Source of the DNA: Aestuariibius insulae
GTDB taxonomy: Bacteria > Pseudomonadota > Alphaproteobacteria > Rhodobacterales > Rhodobacteraceae
Direction of reading: 5' to 3'
DNA: 64,000 nucleotides
Assembly (NCBI RefSeq): GCF_040783535.2
Contig: NZ_JBFONW020000005.1
Coordinates: 124,001 to 188,000 of the forward strand
The notes beneath the pieces are model-generated. The model had not been told where the DNA came from. It did not search any database and was given only the letters and a program-made list of their open reading frames with translations. The position numbers were made by a program, and so were the translations under genes. Positions 1 to 8,387 of this stretch are shown one piece after another (position 1 is the first letter of the stretch; each line of letters opens with the position of its first letter).

Positions 1-2
1 TG

Positions 3-2195
3 TCAATTCTGCGACACCAGTTCGGCGTCGCGGCGACGCGCCGCACCGTTCGGCCCCGAGGCGATCGCCTCTGCGGGGCTGACCCGGCGGGGATCGCGGT
101 GCCGGGCAAGGTTTGCCACGTCGCTATCGGCCTCGAGCGCGGTCATGACCGTGTGCAGATGCTCTGCATCGCGCAAATCCACGTCCACGAGAATCCGGTA
201 ATAATCCGGTTTCCTATCCAGAAAACTAAGATCGGAGATATTTGCAGATTGCTCCGCGATCAATGTGCAGATTCGTCCCAGCACACCCGCCGCGTTGGAA
301 ATCGTGATATCGAGCGTGACCGTATTGTCCGCCGGATGCCGCCCTTCATGCCATCTGAGGTCCAGCCAGCGCTCGGGCTGGTGTTCATAGGTCGCGAGCG
401 CATCGCAATCGATGGCATGAACGACGACGCCTTCGCCGCGAAAGGTGATGCCGACGATCCTCTCGCCGGGCACGGGCTGGCAGCATCCCGCCCGGCCGAA
501 GCTCTGCTCCGAGGTCAGGCCGATCACCGCGCGGGCGCCGTCGATCTCTTCGCCCTCCTGCTCGGCCAGATCGGGATAGATCGCGGCCACAACCTCGCGC
601 GCGGTGATCTCGGCAGAGCCCAGATGCGCCAGCATCTCCGGCATCGAGGGCATGCCCAGCGTCTTGGCCGCGGTCCGGAGCGCCTTGTCCGTCGCCCGCT
701 TGCCCACATGTTCGAAGGCCACCCGCGCCAGCTCCCGGCCTAGCCGGACAAAGCGCTCGCGATCTTCCTCGCGCAGGGCCTTGCGGATGGCCGACTTGGC
801 CTTGCCGGTCACCGCGATATCGACCCAAGTCACCTGCGGGCTTTGTCCTTCGGCTGTGATGATCTCAACCGATTGCCCGTTCTTGAGCCGTGTCCAGAGC
901 GGAACGCGGATATTGTCAACCTTGGCCCCGACGCAGGCCGATCCGATCCGGGTGTGGATCGCATAGGCGAAATCGATGGGCGTCGCCCCGCGCGGCAGCT
1001 TGATCACATCGCCCTTGGGCGTGAAGCAGAAGACCTGATCCTGATACATCTCCAGCTTGACCGCCTCGAGAAACTCGTCGTGGTCGCCTTCGGCATCAAG
1101 CCGTTCGGTCAGTGCGTTGATCCACTTCGCAGGATCGACGGCAAAGGGGTTCTCCACCCGCTCGCCATCCCGATAGGACCAGTGCGCGGCCACGCCTGCC
1201 TCGGCCACCTCATGCATCTGGCGGGTGCGGATCTGCACCTCGACCCGTTTGCCGTCGCGCCCCGACACTGTGGTGTGGATCGACCGGTAGCCGTTCGATT
1301 TCGGCTGGCTGATATAGTCCTTGAACCGCCCGGGCACCGCGCGCCAGCGCTGGTGGATCGCACCCAGGATCCGGTAGCAGTCCGCCTCGCTGTCGCAGAT
1401 GATCCGAAAGCCGTAGATGTCGCTCAGCCGGGAGAAGCCCTGATCCTTCTCCTGCATCTTGCGCCAGATCGAATAGGGCTTCTTAGCGCGACCGAAGACA
1501 TCCGCCTCGATCCGTTCAGCCATCAGCAGAACGCGGATATCCTGATTGATCTGGGTGACGACATCGCCCGCTTCGCGCTGGAGCGTGAGGAACCGCCGGA
1601 TGATCGAGGAGCGCGCATCGGGGTTGAGCACGCGGAAGGCCAGATCCTCCAGCTCCTCGCGCATCCATTGCATCCCCATCCGGCCGGCCAGAGGCGCATA
1701 GATCTCCATCGTCTCGCGCGACTTCTGGACCTGCTTGTCGGGCCGCATCGCCTTGATCGTGCGCATGTTGTGCAGCCGGTCGGCCAGCTTGACCAGCGTG
1801 ACCCGCAGATCCTTGGAGGTCGCCATGAAAAGCTTGCGGAAATTCTCGGCCTGCTTGGTCTCGGCCGACGAAAGCTGCAGGTTGGTCAGCTTGGTGACCC
1901 CGTCCACCAGCTCCGCGATCTCGGTGCCGAATCGCGTCTCCACATCCTTGTAGGAGGCGCGGGTATCCTCGATCGTGTCGTGCAGCAGCGCGGTGACGAT
2001 CGAGGCATCATCCATCTGCTGTTCGGTCAAAATGGCGGCGACAGCGACGGGATGGGTGAAATAGGGCTCACCGGAATGGCGGAACTGCCCTTCATGCGCG
2101 GCCTCGCCATAGGTGAAGGCGCGCCGCAGCAGATCTTCGTTCGTATGCGGATTATAGTTGCGGACCAGGACGATCAGATCGTCGATATCGATCAT
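3..2195 (-). CDS. rsh: Bifunctional (p)ppGpp synthetase/hydrolase (RelA/SpoT family)
   Basis: 730 aa, complete; the stop codon lies at the window edge. It makes and degrades the stringent-response alarmone (p)ppGpp in the cytosol. The N-terminal HD hydrolase domain shows the HDTIED motif (residues 72-77) and RLHNMRT (about 140-146). The synthetase domain has GRAKKPYSIW (about 235-244) and FKDYISQPKSNGYRSIH (291-307). A TGS domain begins at about 387 (VFCFTPKGDVIKLPRGATP), and an ACT domain lies near the C-terminus (about 650-715, ISNAAGVLGRICTLIAEQ). Most alphaproteobacteria carry one such bifunctional enzyme, usually called Rsh. It lies directly downstream of rpoZ (16-nt gap), the classical rpoZ-spoT pairing. 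Both enzymatic halves look intact, so it should be truly bifunctional. Confidence 0.96.
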   Translation of the reverse strand: MIDIDDLIVLVRNYNPHTNEDLLRRAFTYGEAAHEGQFRHSGEPYFTHPVAVAAILTEQQMDDASIVTALLHDTIEDTRASYKDVETRFGTEIAELVDGVTKLTNLQLSSAETKQAENFRKLFMATSKDLRVTLVKLADRLHNMRTIKAMRPDKQVQKSRETMEIYAPLAGRMGMQWMREELEDLAFRVLNPDARSSIIRRFLTLQREAGDVVTQINQDIRVLLMAERIEADVFGRAKKPYSIWRKMQEKDQGFSRLSDIYGFRIICDSEADCYRILGAIHQRWRAVPGRFKDYISQPKSNGYRSIHTTVSGRDGKRVEVQIRTRQMHEVAEAGVAAHWSYRDGERVENPFAVDPAKWINALTERLDAEGDHDEFLEAVKLEMYQDQVFCFTPKGDVIKLPRGATPIDFAYAIHTRIGSACVGAKVDNIRVPLWTRLKNGQSVEIITAEGQSPQVTWVDIAVTGKAKSAIRKALREEDRERFVRLGRELARVAFEHVGKRATDKALRTAAKTLGMPSMPEMLAHLGSAEITAREVVAAIYPDLAEQEGEEIDGARAVIGLTSEQSFGRAGCCQPVPGERIVGITFRGEGVVVHAIDCDALATYEHQPERWLDLRWHEGRHPADNTVTLDITISNAAGVLGRICTLIAEQSANISDLSFLDRKPDYYRILVDVDLRDAEHLHTVMTALEADSDVANLARHRDPRRVSPAEAIASGPNGAARRRDAELVSQN

Positions 2196-2211
2196 CTTGT
2201 CCCGCCCGGGG

Positions 2212-2565
2212 TCAACCCTGCCCTTGCGCTTCCATCAGCGCGCGCAGGAGCTTTTCCTCATCCATATCATCAGCTTGTGGCTTATCGGTCTCCTGACCCA
2301 TGAGCAGCGCCATCGCGTCCTCTTCAGGCTCGTCGACCTCGATCTGGGTCTGGTTCGCCTCGATCATCCGCTCGCGCAGATCGTCCGCCTGCTGCGTTTC
2401 GTCGGCAATCTCGCGCAGGGCGACGACGGGGTTCTTGTCGTTGTCCCGCTCGACCGTCAGGGGAGAACCCGTCGACAGCTCGCGGGCTCGATGCGCTGCG
2501 AGCATGACAAGCTCGAACCGGTTCGGAACTTTATCGACGCAATCTTCGACGGTGACGCGGGCCAT
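2212..2565 (-). CDS. rpoZ: DNA-directed RNA polymerase omega subunit
   Basis: 117 aa. Omega assists folding and assembly of the beta-prime subunit and is linked to the ppGpp response. The N-terminus MARVTVEDCVDKVPNRFELV and the following LAAHRARELSTG are the family signature. The C-terminal half is an acidic tail (EVDEPEEDAMALL...) typical of alphaproteobacterial omega. It is followed after 16 nt by rsh on the same strand, so the two are probably co-transcribed. Confidence 0.96.
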   Translation of the reverse strand: MARVTVEDCVDKVPNRFELVMLAAHRARELSTGSPLTVERDNDKNPVVALREIADETQQADDLRERMIEANQTQIEVDEPEEDAMALLMGQETDKPQADDMDEEKLLRALMEAQGQG

Positions 2566-2656
2566 GGAACTCTCCGGATGAAGGCGAATGCGGAAGCTGG
2601 GGGCATAAAGCCTCTAAAAGGGATTGACAAGACGCGACCGGCAACCCCGGGCGCCC

Positions 2657-3259
2657 TCAATCAGCCGCCTCTTCCAGCCGCTGGACGCCTGCCCGGTCCT
2701 CCTCAGGAAGAGCCTCCAGCATCTGCCGAACGGTCAGGCCGGTCAGGGGATGCCGCCAGTCCGGCGCCACCTCCGCCAGCGGCTCGAGGACAAAGGCCCG
2801 CTCAGCCATGCGCGGATGCGGCAGGATCAGCGTCTCGGGCGCCTGACGGGCGCGCGCCTCCTCGGGAAGCTGCCGCCAGCGGGTCTGGGTTTCGGCATCC
2901 GGGCAGACCAGATCCCCCATCGCGATCAGATCCAGATCAAGCGTTCGCGCCGACCACCGCGCCTCCCGTCTTCGGCCAAATTGCGACTCGATCCGGTGCA
3001 GGGCGTCCAGCACCGCTTTTGGCTGCAAAGCAGTCTCAACAGACACGGCAGCGTTGATAAAGTCCGGCCCTTGACCTGGAGGAAAGCATGGCGTTTTAAA
3101 GAAGTCACTTTGATGTGAGATCTCGCCGACCTCGTCAGAAAGCTGCAAAAGCGACGCTTCGAGGGTCAAAAGCGGCGGTTGATGGCCAAAAGGCAGATTC
3201 GCGCCCAAGCAGATTAGAGCCGACTGCCTCCGTGTCACAGAACCACGGGCTTGCGTCAT
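2657..3259 (-). CDS. folK: 2-amino-4-hydroxy-6-hydroxymethyldihydropteridine pyrophosphokinase (FolK)
   Basis: 200 aa from the ATG at 3259. That start is chosen because GGAGGA sits about nine bases upstream; an in-frame ATG at 3313 would add 18 unlikely residues. FolK transfers pyrophosphate from ATP to the pterin in folate synthesis. Seen: ALICLGANLPFG near the N-terminus, FINAAVSVET, LHRIESQFGRRRE, and the signature RTLDLDLIAMGD that carries the metal-binding aspartates, followed by LILPHPRMAERAFVLEPL. It is about 90 nt upstream of rpoZ on the same strand and divergent from the NYN-domain gene. Confidence 0.94.
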   Translation of the reverse strand: MTQARGSVTRRQSALICLGANLPFGHQPPLLTLEASLLQLSDEVGEISHQSDFFKTPCFPPGQGPDFINAAVSVETALQPKAVLDALHRIESQFGRRREARWSARTLDLDLIAMGDLVCPDAETQTRWRQLPEEARARQAPETLILPHPRMAERAFVLEPLAEVAPDWRHPLTGLTVRQMLEALPEEDRAGVQRLEEAAD

Positions 3260-3343
3260 AAATTCTATTCCTCCAAAACATGAATCTGGGTCATGCACTT
3301 CCCTACCACTCACCGTTTGTGTGGCCCCGAAAGGATATTTAAG

Positions 3344-3940
3344 ATGTTTTATCGTGATGAGCGATTAGCGCTCTTCATCGATGGATCGAATCTATATGCA
3401 GCAGCCAAGGCATTAGGCTTCGACATCGATTACAAGTTGCTCCGGCAGGAGTTTATGCGCCGGGGAAAGCTCCTTAGGGCGTTTTACTACACCGCCCTTC
3501 TCGAAAACGACGAATACTCTCCCATTCGCCCGCTGGTGGATTGGCTCCACTACAACGGCTTCACGATGGTGACCAAACCGGCCAAGGAATATACCGACAG
3601 CCAGGGTCGCCGGAAGGTCAAAGGCAACATGGATATCGAGCTGACGGTCGATGCCATGGAACTGGCCCCCCATGTCGATCACATCGTTCTGTTTTCGGGC
3701 GATGGCGATTTCCGCCCCCTGATCCAGGCGCTGCAACGCAAAGGCGTGCGGGTGTCGGTCGTCTCGACCATCCGGTCGCAGCCGCCGATGATCGCCGATG
3801 ATCTGCGCCGGCAAGCCGACAACTTCATCGAGCTGGACGAACTGCGGGATGTCGTCGGACGCCCCCCGCGCGAGCCGCGGGAGTTCAACGCGCCGCAAAA
3901 GTCAGAGAGCGAAACCGAAGAAGAGACCGTGGCCGAATAA
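3344..3940 (+). CDS. NYN-domain (LabA/DUF88-like) protein
   Basis: 198 aa from the ATG at 3344, preceded by GAAAGGA; an upstream in-frame ATG at 3293 lacks a ribosome-binding site. It has a PIN-like NYN fold: LALFIDGSNLYAAAKALG at the N-terminus supplies the first catalytic-type aspartate, KGNMDIELTVDAM the second, and HIVLFSGDGDFRPLIQALQRKG the third. Proteins of this family are predicted Mg-dependent RNases or RNA-binding proteins, and the founding member LabA affects circadian gene expression in cyanobacteria. The tail after about residue 180 is charged and probably disordered. Its RNA target cannot be deduced from the sequence. Confidence 0.85.
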   Translation: MFYRDERLALFIDGSNLYAAAKALGFDIDYKLLRQEFMRRGKLLRAFYYTALLENDEYSPIRPLVDWLHYNGFTMVTKPAKEYTDSQGRRKVKGNMDIELTVDAMELAPHVDHIVLFSGDGDFRPLIQALQRKGVRVSVVSTIRSQPPMIADDLRRQADNFIELDELRDVVGRPPREPREFNAPQKSESETEEETVAE

Positions 3941-3985
3941 GGCCCCGACGGGGAACCGGTTCGGGATGGCGCGGCTTAGGCCTCG

Positions 3986-4432
3986 ATGACCGATACGGCC
4001 TCCCTGCTGACGCTATTCGTCGCCGCCTTCGGGGCGGCGACGATCCTCCCCTTCCAGTCCGAGATCGTCTTTGTCGCGCTTCAGCTGCGCGGTGACGTGT
4101 CGCTGACTGCCCTTCTTATCGTCGCCTCTATCGGCAATACGCTGGGATCCTGCGTCAACTATGCCATGGGCATGGGGATCGAGCGCTTTCGGCACCGCCG
4201 CTGGTTTCCCGCCTCCGAGGCGCAGCTGGACCGCGCCCAACGCTGGTACGCGAAATACGGCGTGTGGTCGCTTCTGCTGTCCTGGGCACCGTTCGGCGAC
4301 GCGATCACCGTCGTCGCAGGCATCATGCGCACACGGTTCTGGCTGTTTCTGAGCCTCGTCGCGATCGCCAAGACAGGCCGCTACGTGATCCTTGCCTGGC
4401 TGACCGCGCGAACCGGGCTCGGCGCGGACTAG
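3986..4432 (+). CDS. YqaA-family small membrane protein
   Basis: 148 aa with about four hydrophobic segments (LLTLFVAAFGAATILPF, VSLTALLIVASIGNTLGSCV, SLLLSWAPFGDAITVVAG, FWLFLSLVAIAKTGRYVILA). The patterns LPFQSEIV, GNTLGSCVNYAMG and PFGDAITVVAG match the YqaA branch of the DedA/SNARE-associated superfamily. The function is unproven; relatives are linked to membrane homeostasis or lipid scrambling. It is tail-to-tail with the PfkB kinase gene, overlapping by 4 nt. Confidence 0.82.
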   Translation: MTDTASLLTLFVAAFGAATILPFQSEIVFVALQLRGDVSLTALLIVASIGNTLGSCVNYAMGMGIERFRHRRWFPASEAQLDRAQRWYAKYGVWSLLLSWAPFGDAITVVAGIMRTRFWLFLSLVAIAKTGRYVILAWLTARTGLGAD

Positions 4433-5322
4433 ACGCCGCTTGCCACCGGCACAGGCCGCGCATCGCGCAAACCTGAGATCCCGCCCGTGCCACCCACGGC
4501 CGCGACGGCCGCCGCGCCGCAGCGGTTGCCCGCCTCCAGACAGTCGGGAACTGGCGCGCCCGCAAGCCAACGGTCCAGAAACCCGCCATTGAACGCATCC
4601 CCCGCCCCGGTCGTGTCGACCGTTCGCGCCGGATGCCCCGCCGCCTCCCATTGATCCGTCCCTTTGAGGGCAACAGCCCCCGCCGCGCCGCGCTTGATCA
4701 CGGTCAGCATCGGGCCGCCCAGCGCAATTCCCTGATCGAGGAACCGCTGCGCTTCCGCGTCGTTCGGCAGGAACAGATCCACACCCGCGATCAGCGCCCC
4801 TGCCTTGTCCGGCAGATCGTCCTCCCAACCGCAATCGAGCGATACGCTCAGGCCCGCCTTCCGAGCGACCTCCAGAAGCCAGGGGTTGTCGGCCAGCGTC
4901 CGCAGCTCTCCGATATGCAGATGCCGCAGACCGGGAGCCGCCATCTGGTCTGGCCCAAGGCGCGGCAAGGCGGGCCCGGAGGCGCGCGTCAGAAAGGCCC
5001 GGTCCTGTGCCGTCGTCATCGCCACGGTAATCTGGGGATCGCTCCCCTCGGGCGCTGCCCGGCACAGATCCGCCCCGACCCCGAACCGCGCCAGATCCGC
5101 CTGCACCAGCGCCCGGAACGGATCGGCAGGCAAGGTCGCGGCAAGCGATGCCGGACGGCCCAACGCCGCCAGATAAGCCGCCGTGATGAAAGCACCGCCG
5201 CCTGCATAAAGACCCAGCCCGTCGGCAAAGGTCTCGGTCCCAAGCGTCGGGAGCCTGTCCAGCCCGGTGAAGACCAGATCGCAATACAGCCGTCCGGCAC
5301 AAAGAACCCCGCCCGCACTCAT
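4429..5322 (-). CDS. PfkB-family carbohydrate kinase
   Basis: 297 aa. It should phosphorylate a sugar or nucleoside-like alcohol with ATP. The C-terminal signature DTTGAGDAFNGGFLDRWLAG holds the catalytic base Asp in GAGD. Near the N-terminus, GLYAGGGAFITAAYLAALG corresponds to the PfkB sugar-binding glycine region, and an ADPFRALVQADLARFGV stretch follows. It is the last gene of a minus-strand operon, overlapping the upstream ATPase gene by 4 nt. The substrate is unknown; the context implies that it acts on the compound imported by this ABC system, or on a product of it. Confidence 0.88.
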   Translation of the reverse strand: MSAGGVLCAGRLYCDLVFTGLDRLPTLGTETFADGLGLYAGGGAFITAAYLAALGRPASLAATLPADPFRALVQADLARFGVGADLCRAAPEGSDPQITVAMTTAQDRAFLTRASGPALPRLGPDQMAAPGLRHLHIGELRTLADNPWLLEVARKAGLSVSLDCGWEDDLPDKAGALIAGVDLFLPNDAEAQRFLDQGIALGGPMLTVIKRGAAGAVALKGTDQWEAAGHPARTVDTTGAGDAFNGGFLDRWLAGAPVPDCLEAGNRCGAAAVAAVGGTGGISGLRDARPVPVASGV

Positions 5323-6371
5323 CGCAGGCTCACTCCGCTGCCCGCATCGAACAAGTGCAGATCCTCGGCCTGAGCACCCAGCCGGACAGTGCTGCCGACC
5401 TCGGGCGGATGGCGGCCATCGGCCTTAGCCACGATCTCTCCGGCAGTCGTCTCGGCGTAGATCAGCGTCTCCGGCCCCAGCGGCTCGCGCACCGTGACGG
5501 TCCCCTCGATGATCCCGCCCTCCTGCGGATGCAGATCGTCGGGCCGCACGCCCAACATCACCGGCCCACCCGTGCCGGGCAGACCCATGGGCACGCGCCC
5601 GCCCGAGGCCAGAACCACATCGCCGCCCGCCTCGAGCGTTGCGGGCAGGATGTTCATCGACGGCGCCCCGATAAAGCGCGCCACGAACATGTTCGCAGGT
5701 GCGCGATAGACCTCGTCCGGCGTGCCGACCTGCTGAATATGGCCGTCCTTCATGATGACGATCCGGTCGGCGAGCGTCATCGCTTCGACCTGATCGTGGG
5801 TGACGAAGACGATGGTCGTGCCGACCCGCTGGTGCAGCTTCTTGATCTCCAGCCGCATCTGCGTGCGCAGCTGCGCGTCGAGGTTGCTGAGCGGCTCGTC
5901 AAAGAGGAACACCGCCGGATCGCGCACCATCGCCCGGCCGATGGCGACCCGCTGCCGCTGCCCGCCTGACAGCTGGCTCGGCTTGCGTTCGAGCAGGTCC
6001 GTCATCCCGAGAAGCGCCGCCACATCGGCGATCCGCGCCTCTTTATCCGCGCGCGGCATTTTGGACGACCGCAGCCCGAAGGCGATGTTCTTCTTCACGC
6101 TCATATGCGGGTAAATCGCGTAGTTCTGGAACACCATCGCTATATCGCGCTCTTTCGGCTCGAGGTTGTTGACCTCGCGGCCTCCGATTTCGATCACGCC
6201 CGATGTCACCTCTTCGAGGCCCGCGATCATCCGCAATGTCGTGGACTTCCCGCAGCCCGACGGGCCGACAAGCACGACAAACTCGCCATCGGCGATCTCA
6301 AGATCGATCCCGTGGAGCACCTCTGTCGCGCCATAGGATTTGCGCAAATCGCGCAGGGCCAAACCCGCCAT
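5319..6371 (-). CDS. Carbohydrate ABC transporter ATP-binding protein (UgpC/MalK type)
   Basis: 350 aa. It is the cytoplasmic ATPase of the import system encoded by the adjacent permease and binding-protein genes. Walker A is GPSGCGKST (about residues 37-45), the ABC signature is LSGGQRQRV, Walker B is VFLFDEPLSNLDA, and the switch is VFVTHDQ. The C-terminal about 110 residues form the TOBE regulatory region typical of MalK/UgpC/MsmK proteins. It overlaps the kinase gene by 4 nt and lies 4 nt downstream of the lyase gene. Confidence 0.93.
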   Translation of the reverse strand: MAGLALRDLRKSYGATEVLHGIDLEIADGEFVVLVGPSGCGKSTTLRMIAGLEEVTSGVIEIGGREVNNLEPKERDIAMVFQNYAIYPHMSVKKNIAFGLRSSKMPRADKEARIADVAALLGMTDLLERKPSQLSGGQRQRVAIGRAMVRDPAVFLFDEPLSNLDAQLRTQMRLEIKKLHQRVGTTIVFVTHDQVEAMTLADRIVIMKDGHIQQVGTPDEVYRAPANMFVARFIGAPSMNILPATLEAGGDVVLASGGRVPMGLPGTGGPVMLGVRPDDLHPQEGGIIEGTVTVREPLGPETLIYAETTAGEIVAKADGRHPPEVGSTVRLGAQAEDLHLFDAGSGVSLR

Positions 6372-6375
6372 ACCC

Positions 6376-7860
6376 TTACCCTTCCTTTACCGCGTCAAAG
6401 GCCGCATCCAGCCGATCCGCCGCCTCGGACTGGCGCGCCAGCCGCGCCTCCTGCGCTTGGGCCAGCGTCGCCTGCTCGGCGCGGTAGATGCCCAGCGCCT
6501 CGGCCAGGGCCGCAGGTGCAGGCCCGCCCGTCCGGTCCCGGAGGGCTACGAAGGTCTCGGGCGCGACCGCCTCGCGGAATGCCGCCTCGTCCAGCGCCGA
6601 TGCCCGGCCCGTCACCTCTGCAAAAGCCGTGGCAAACGCCTCAGCCCCCTCCGACAAGGGCACGCCCGCCTCGATCACCGCCTGCGCCGTGCGGGCCGCG
6701 ATGTCGTGCGCCTGCCGAAAGCTCAGCCCGTCCTGCCGGACCAGCGTATCGGCCAGTTCGGTGATCGTGATGCAGGCCGCATCGCTGTTGCGCCGCACCT
6801 TAGCCGCATCGATAGAGCAGGCGGGCAGGAAGGCCGCCAGCAGATCCAGCATGCGCCCGCCGCTGTCGAAGGCCGCATAGCCCGCCTGCTGCACCTCGCC
6901 TTCGCTGTCGTTCATGTCGGTGAAGGGCGTATTGCGCATCGCGTCCACAATCGCATCGCAGCGCCCCGCCGTGACGCTGGCCAGATGGCGCATATGCTCG
7001 ATCGGGACCGGGTTGCGCTTTTGCGGCATGATCGAGCTGATCTGCACAAGGCTGCGCGGCACATGAAGCTGCCCGACCTCGAAAGCCGACCAGAACGCCA
7101 TGTCCTGCACGACGCGGCCCAGATGCACGAAGATCAGCTTGATCGCGGAATAGAGTCCGGTGACGTAATCGACCGACGCGATGCAGCCATAGGAGTTCAA
7201 AAGCGGCGCCTCGAACCCAAGCAGATCGGCCATCCGGGCGCGGTCGATGGGAAAGCCTGACGTGGTGATCGCGGCGGCCCCCATCGGGCAGTGATCCAGC
7301 GCTTGGATGGCGGCATCCAGCCGCGCCGCATCCCTGAGCGCCACCTCAATCACAGCGCCTAGATAATGCCCGAAGGTCGAGGGCTGTGCAGGCTGGCCAT
7401 GGGTGTAGGCCACGATCAGCGTCTCGGCCTCCGCCTCGGCTTTGGCGGTCAGCGCCTGGGTCAGCGCCAGAAGCTGCCCCTGCAACGCCTCCGCCCGGCG
7501 GCGTAGCGCCATCTTGAAGAGCGTGTGATCCATGTCGTTGCGCGACCGCGCCGTATGCAGCGCGCCGCCCAGATCGCCGAGCCGCCGGGTCAACTCAGCT
7601 TCGACGACAAAGAAGTAATCCTCATGCTCGCCCGTATAGGTGAGCGCCTCGATATCCACCTCGTCCTCGATCCCCGCCAGAGCCTTGCCCAAAGCCGCCG
7701 CGTCGGGCCGCTCAAGGATCCCCGTCTCGGCCAGCATCACCAGATGCGCGCGGTTGATCCGCGCCATATCAGCGGCATGATGCCGCTTGACCGCCTCGAA
7801 GAGCGGCGCCAGCACCGTGTCTCGGTAGACCGGATGCGGAAAGACCGAGCTGTCTGTCAC
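6376..7860 (-). CDS. ArgH-superfamily lyase (argininosuccinate-lyase-like, substrate unknown)
   Basis: 494 aa. It belongs to the aspartase/fumarase superfamily, closest in pattern to argininosuccinate lyase. Seen: LGGALHTARSRNDMDHTLF (ArgH usually has HTGRSRNDQ), AYTHGQPAQPSTFGHYL (ArgH: THLQPAQP), and the catalytic loop VQISSIMPQKRNPVPIEH with the conserved SSxMPxK serine. The departures (A for G and M for Q around RSRND, G for L in THxQ) and the position inside a sugar-type ABC operon argue against a housekeeping argH. The superfamily chemistry is beta-elimination of a C-N or C-O bond, often releasing fumarate. I infer a catabolic lyase acting on the imported compound. It overlaps the VOC gene by 4 nt. 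Confidence 0.82.
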   Translation of the reverse strand: MTDSSVFPHPVYRDTVLAPLFEAVKRHHAADMARINRAHLVMLAETGILERPDAAALGKALAGIEDEVDIEALTYTGEHEDYFFVVEAELTRRLGDLGGALHTARSRNDMDHTLFKMALRRRAEALQGQLLALTQALTAKAEAEAETLIVAYTHGQPAQPSTFGHYLGAVIEVALRDAARLDAAIQALDHCPMGAAAITTSGFPIDRARMADLLGFEAPLLNSYGCIASVDYVTGLYSAIKLIFVHLGRVVQDMAFWSAFEVGQLHVPRSLVQISSIMPQKRNPVPIEHMRHLASVTAGRCDAIVDAMRNTPFTDMNDSEGEVQQAGYAAFDSGGRMLDLLAAFLPACSIDAAKVRRNSDAACITITELADTLVRQDGLSFRQAHDIAARTAQAVIEAGVPLSEGAEAFATAFAEVTGRASALDEAAFREAVAPETFVALRDRTGGPAPAALAEALGIYRAEQATLAQAQEARLARQSEAADRLDAAFDAVKEG

Positions 7861-8387
7861 GCCAGCGCCTCGAGACCCGCGCGCGCCTCGTCCACGTCAT
7901 AGGTCACCAGCTCAAGCTGGTTGCCCGCCGGATCAAGGAAGTTGAACGTCAGCGCCGCGCCGTAATCGTGGTGCCGCCCGGCGGTCAACGCCGTGCCGTC
8001 CCGCCCCTTCAAAAGCGCAGAGGGCAGCGCCTTTGCGAACTGCACGAAGGCCCGGCCGCTGGCATGGAAGGCGACCGTCCTGTCCCCGCCATCGGGGCGC
8101 GGCCCGACGAACAGCGACAGGCAATGGGCCCCACCCGTTCCCGGCGCCAGAAAGACCGGATGATCCTCGGCCACGTCGTCATGGCCCGCGCCGTAGACGG
8201 CCAGCCCCAGCACCCGCTTGTACCATCGCAATGCCGCCGCCCTGTCGGTGACGTAAAGATGGACATGATCCAGCCGGTCCGTCCGCACCAGCGGGGAGGC
8301 CTGCCCGAGCGGAGACACCGTCTCCTGAAACTCGGCCAGATCGCGTTGATAGTCATCCGCCGACGGGCGGTCCGGTGTCTCTGTCAT
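7857..8387 (-). CDS. VOC (glyoxalase/dioxygenase-fold) family protein
   Basis: 176 aa. A VOC module starts at about residue 38: RTDRLDHVHLYVTDRAAALRWYKRVLGLAVYG, then VAFHASGRAFVQFAKAL and NFLDPAGNQLELVTYDVDEA near the end. Candidate metal ligands are the His of LDHVHLYV and the Glu of NQLELVTY. VOC enzymes include isomerases, epimerases and dioxygenases. It sits between the lyase and a permease with 4-nt overlaps on both sides, so it is translationally coupled into the pathway. The reaction cannot be assigned. Confidence 0.83.
   Translation of the reverse strand: MTETPDRPSADDYQRDLAEFQETVSPLGQASPLVRTDRLDHVHLYVTDRAAALRWYKRVLGLAVYGAGHDDVAEDHPVFLAPGTGGAHCLSLFVGPRPDGGDRTVAFHASGRAFVQFAKALPSALLKGRDGTALTAGRHHDYGAALTFNFLDPAGNQLELVTYDVDEARAGLEALA

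Noticed and set aside
843..2303. 486-codon plus-strand open frame opposite rsh
   Set aside because: Protein-like patterns are absent; it mirrors the high-GC codon positions of rsh, whose domains are all intact on the minus strand.
4013..5302. 429-codon minus-strand frame spanning the YqaA and kinase genes
   Set aside because: It is out of frame with both recognised genes and has no domain pattern.
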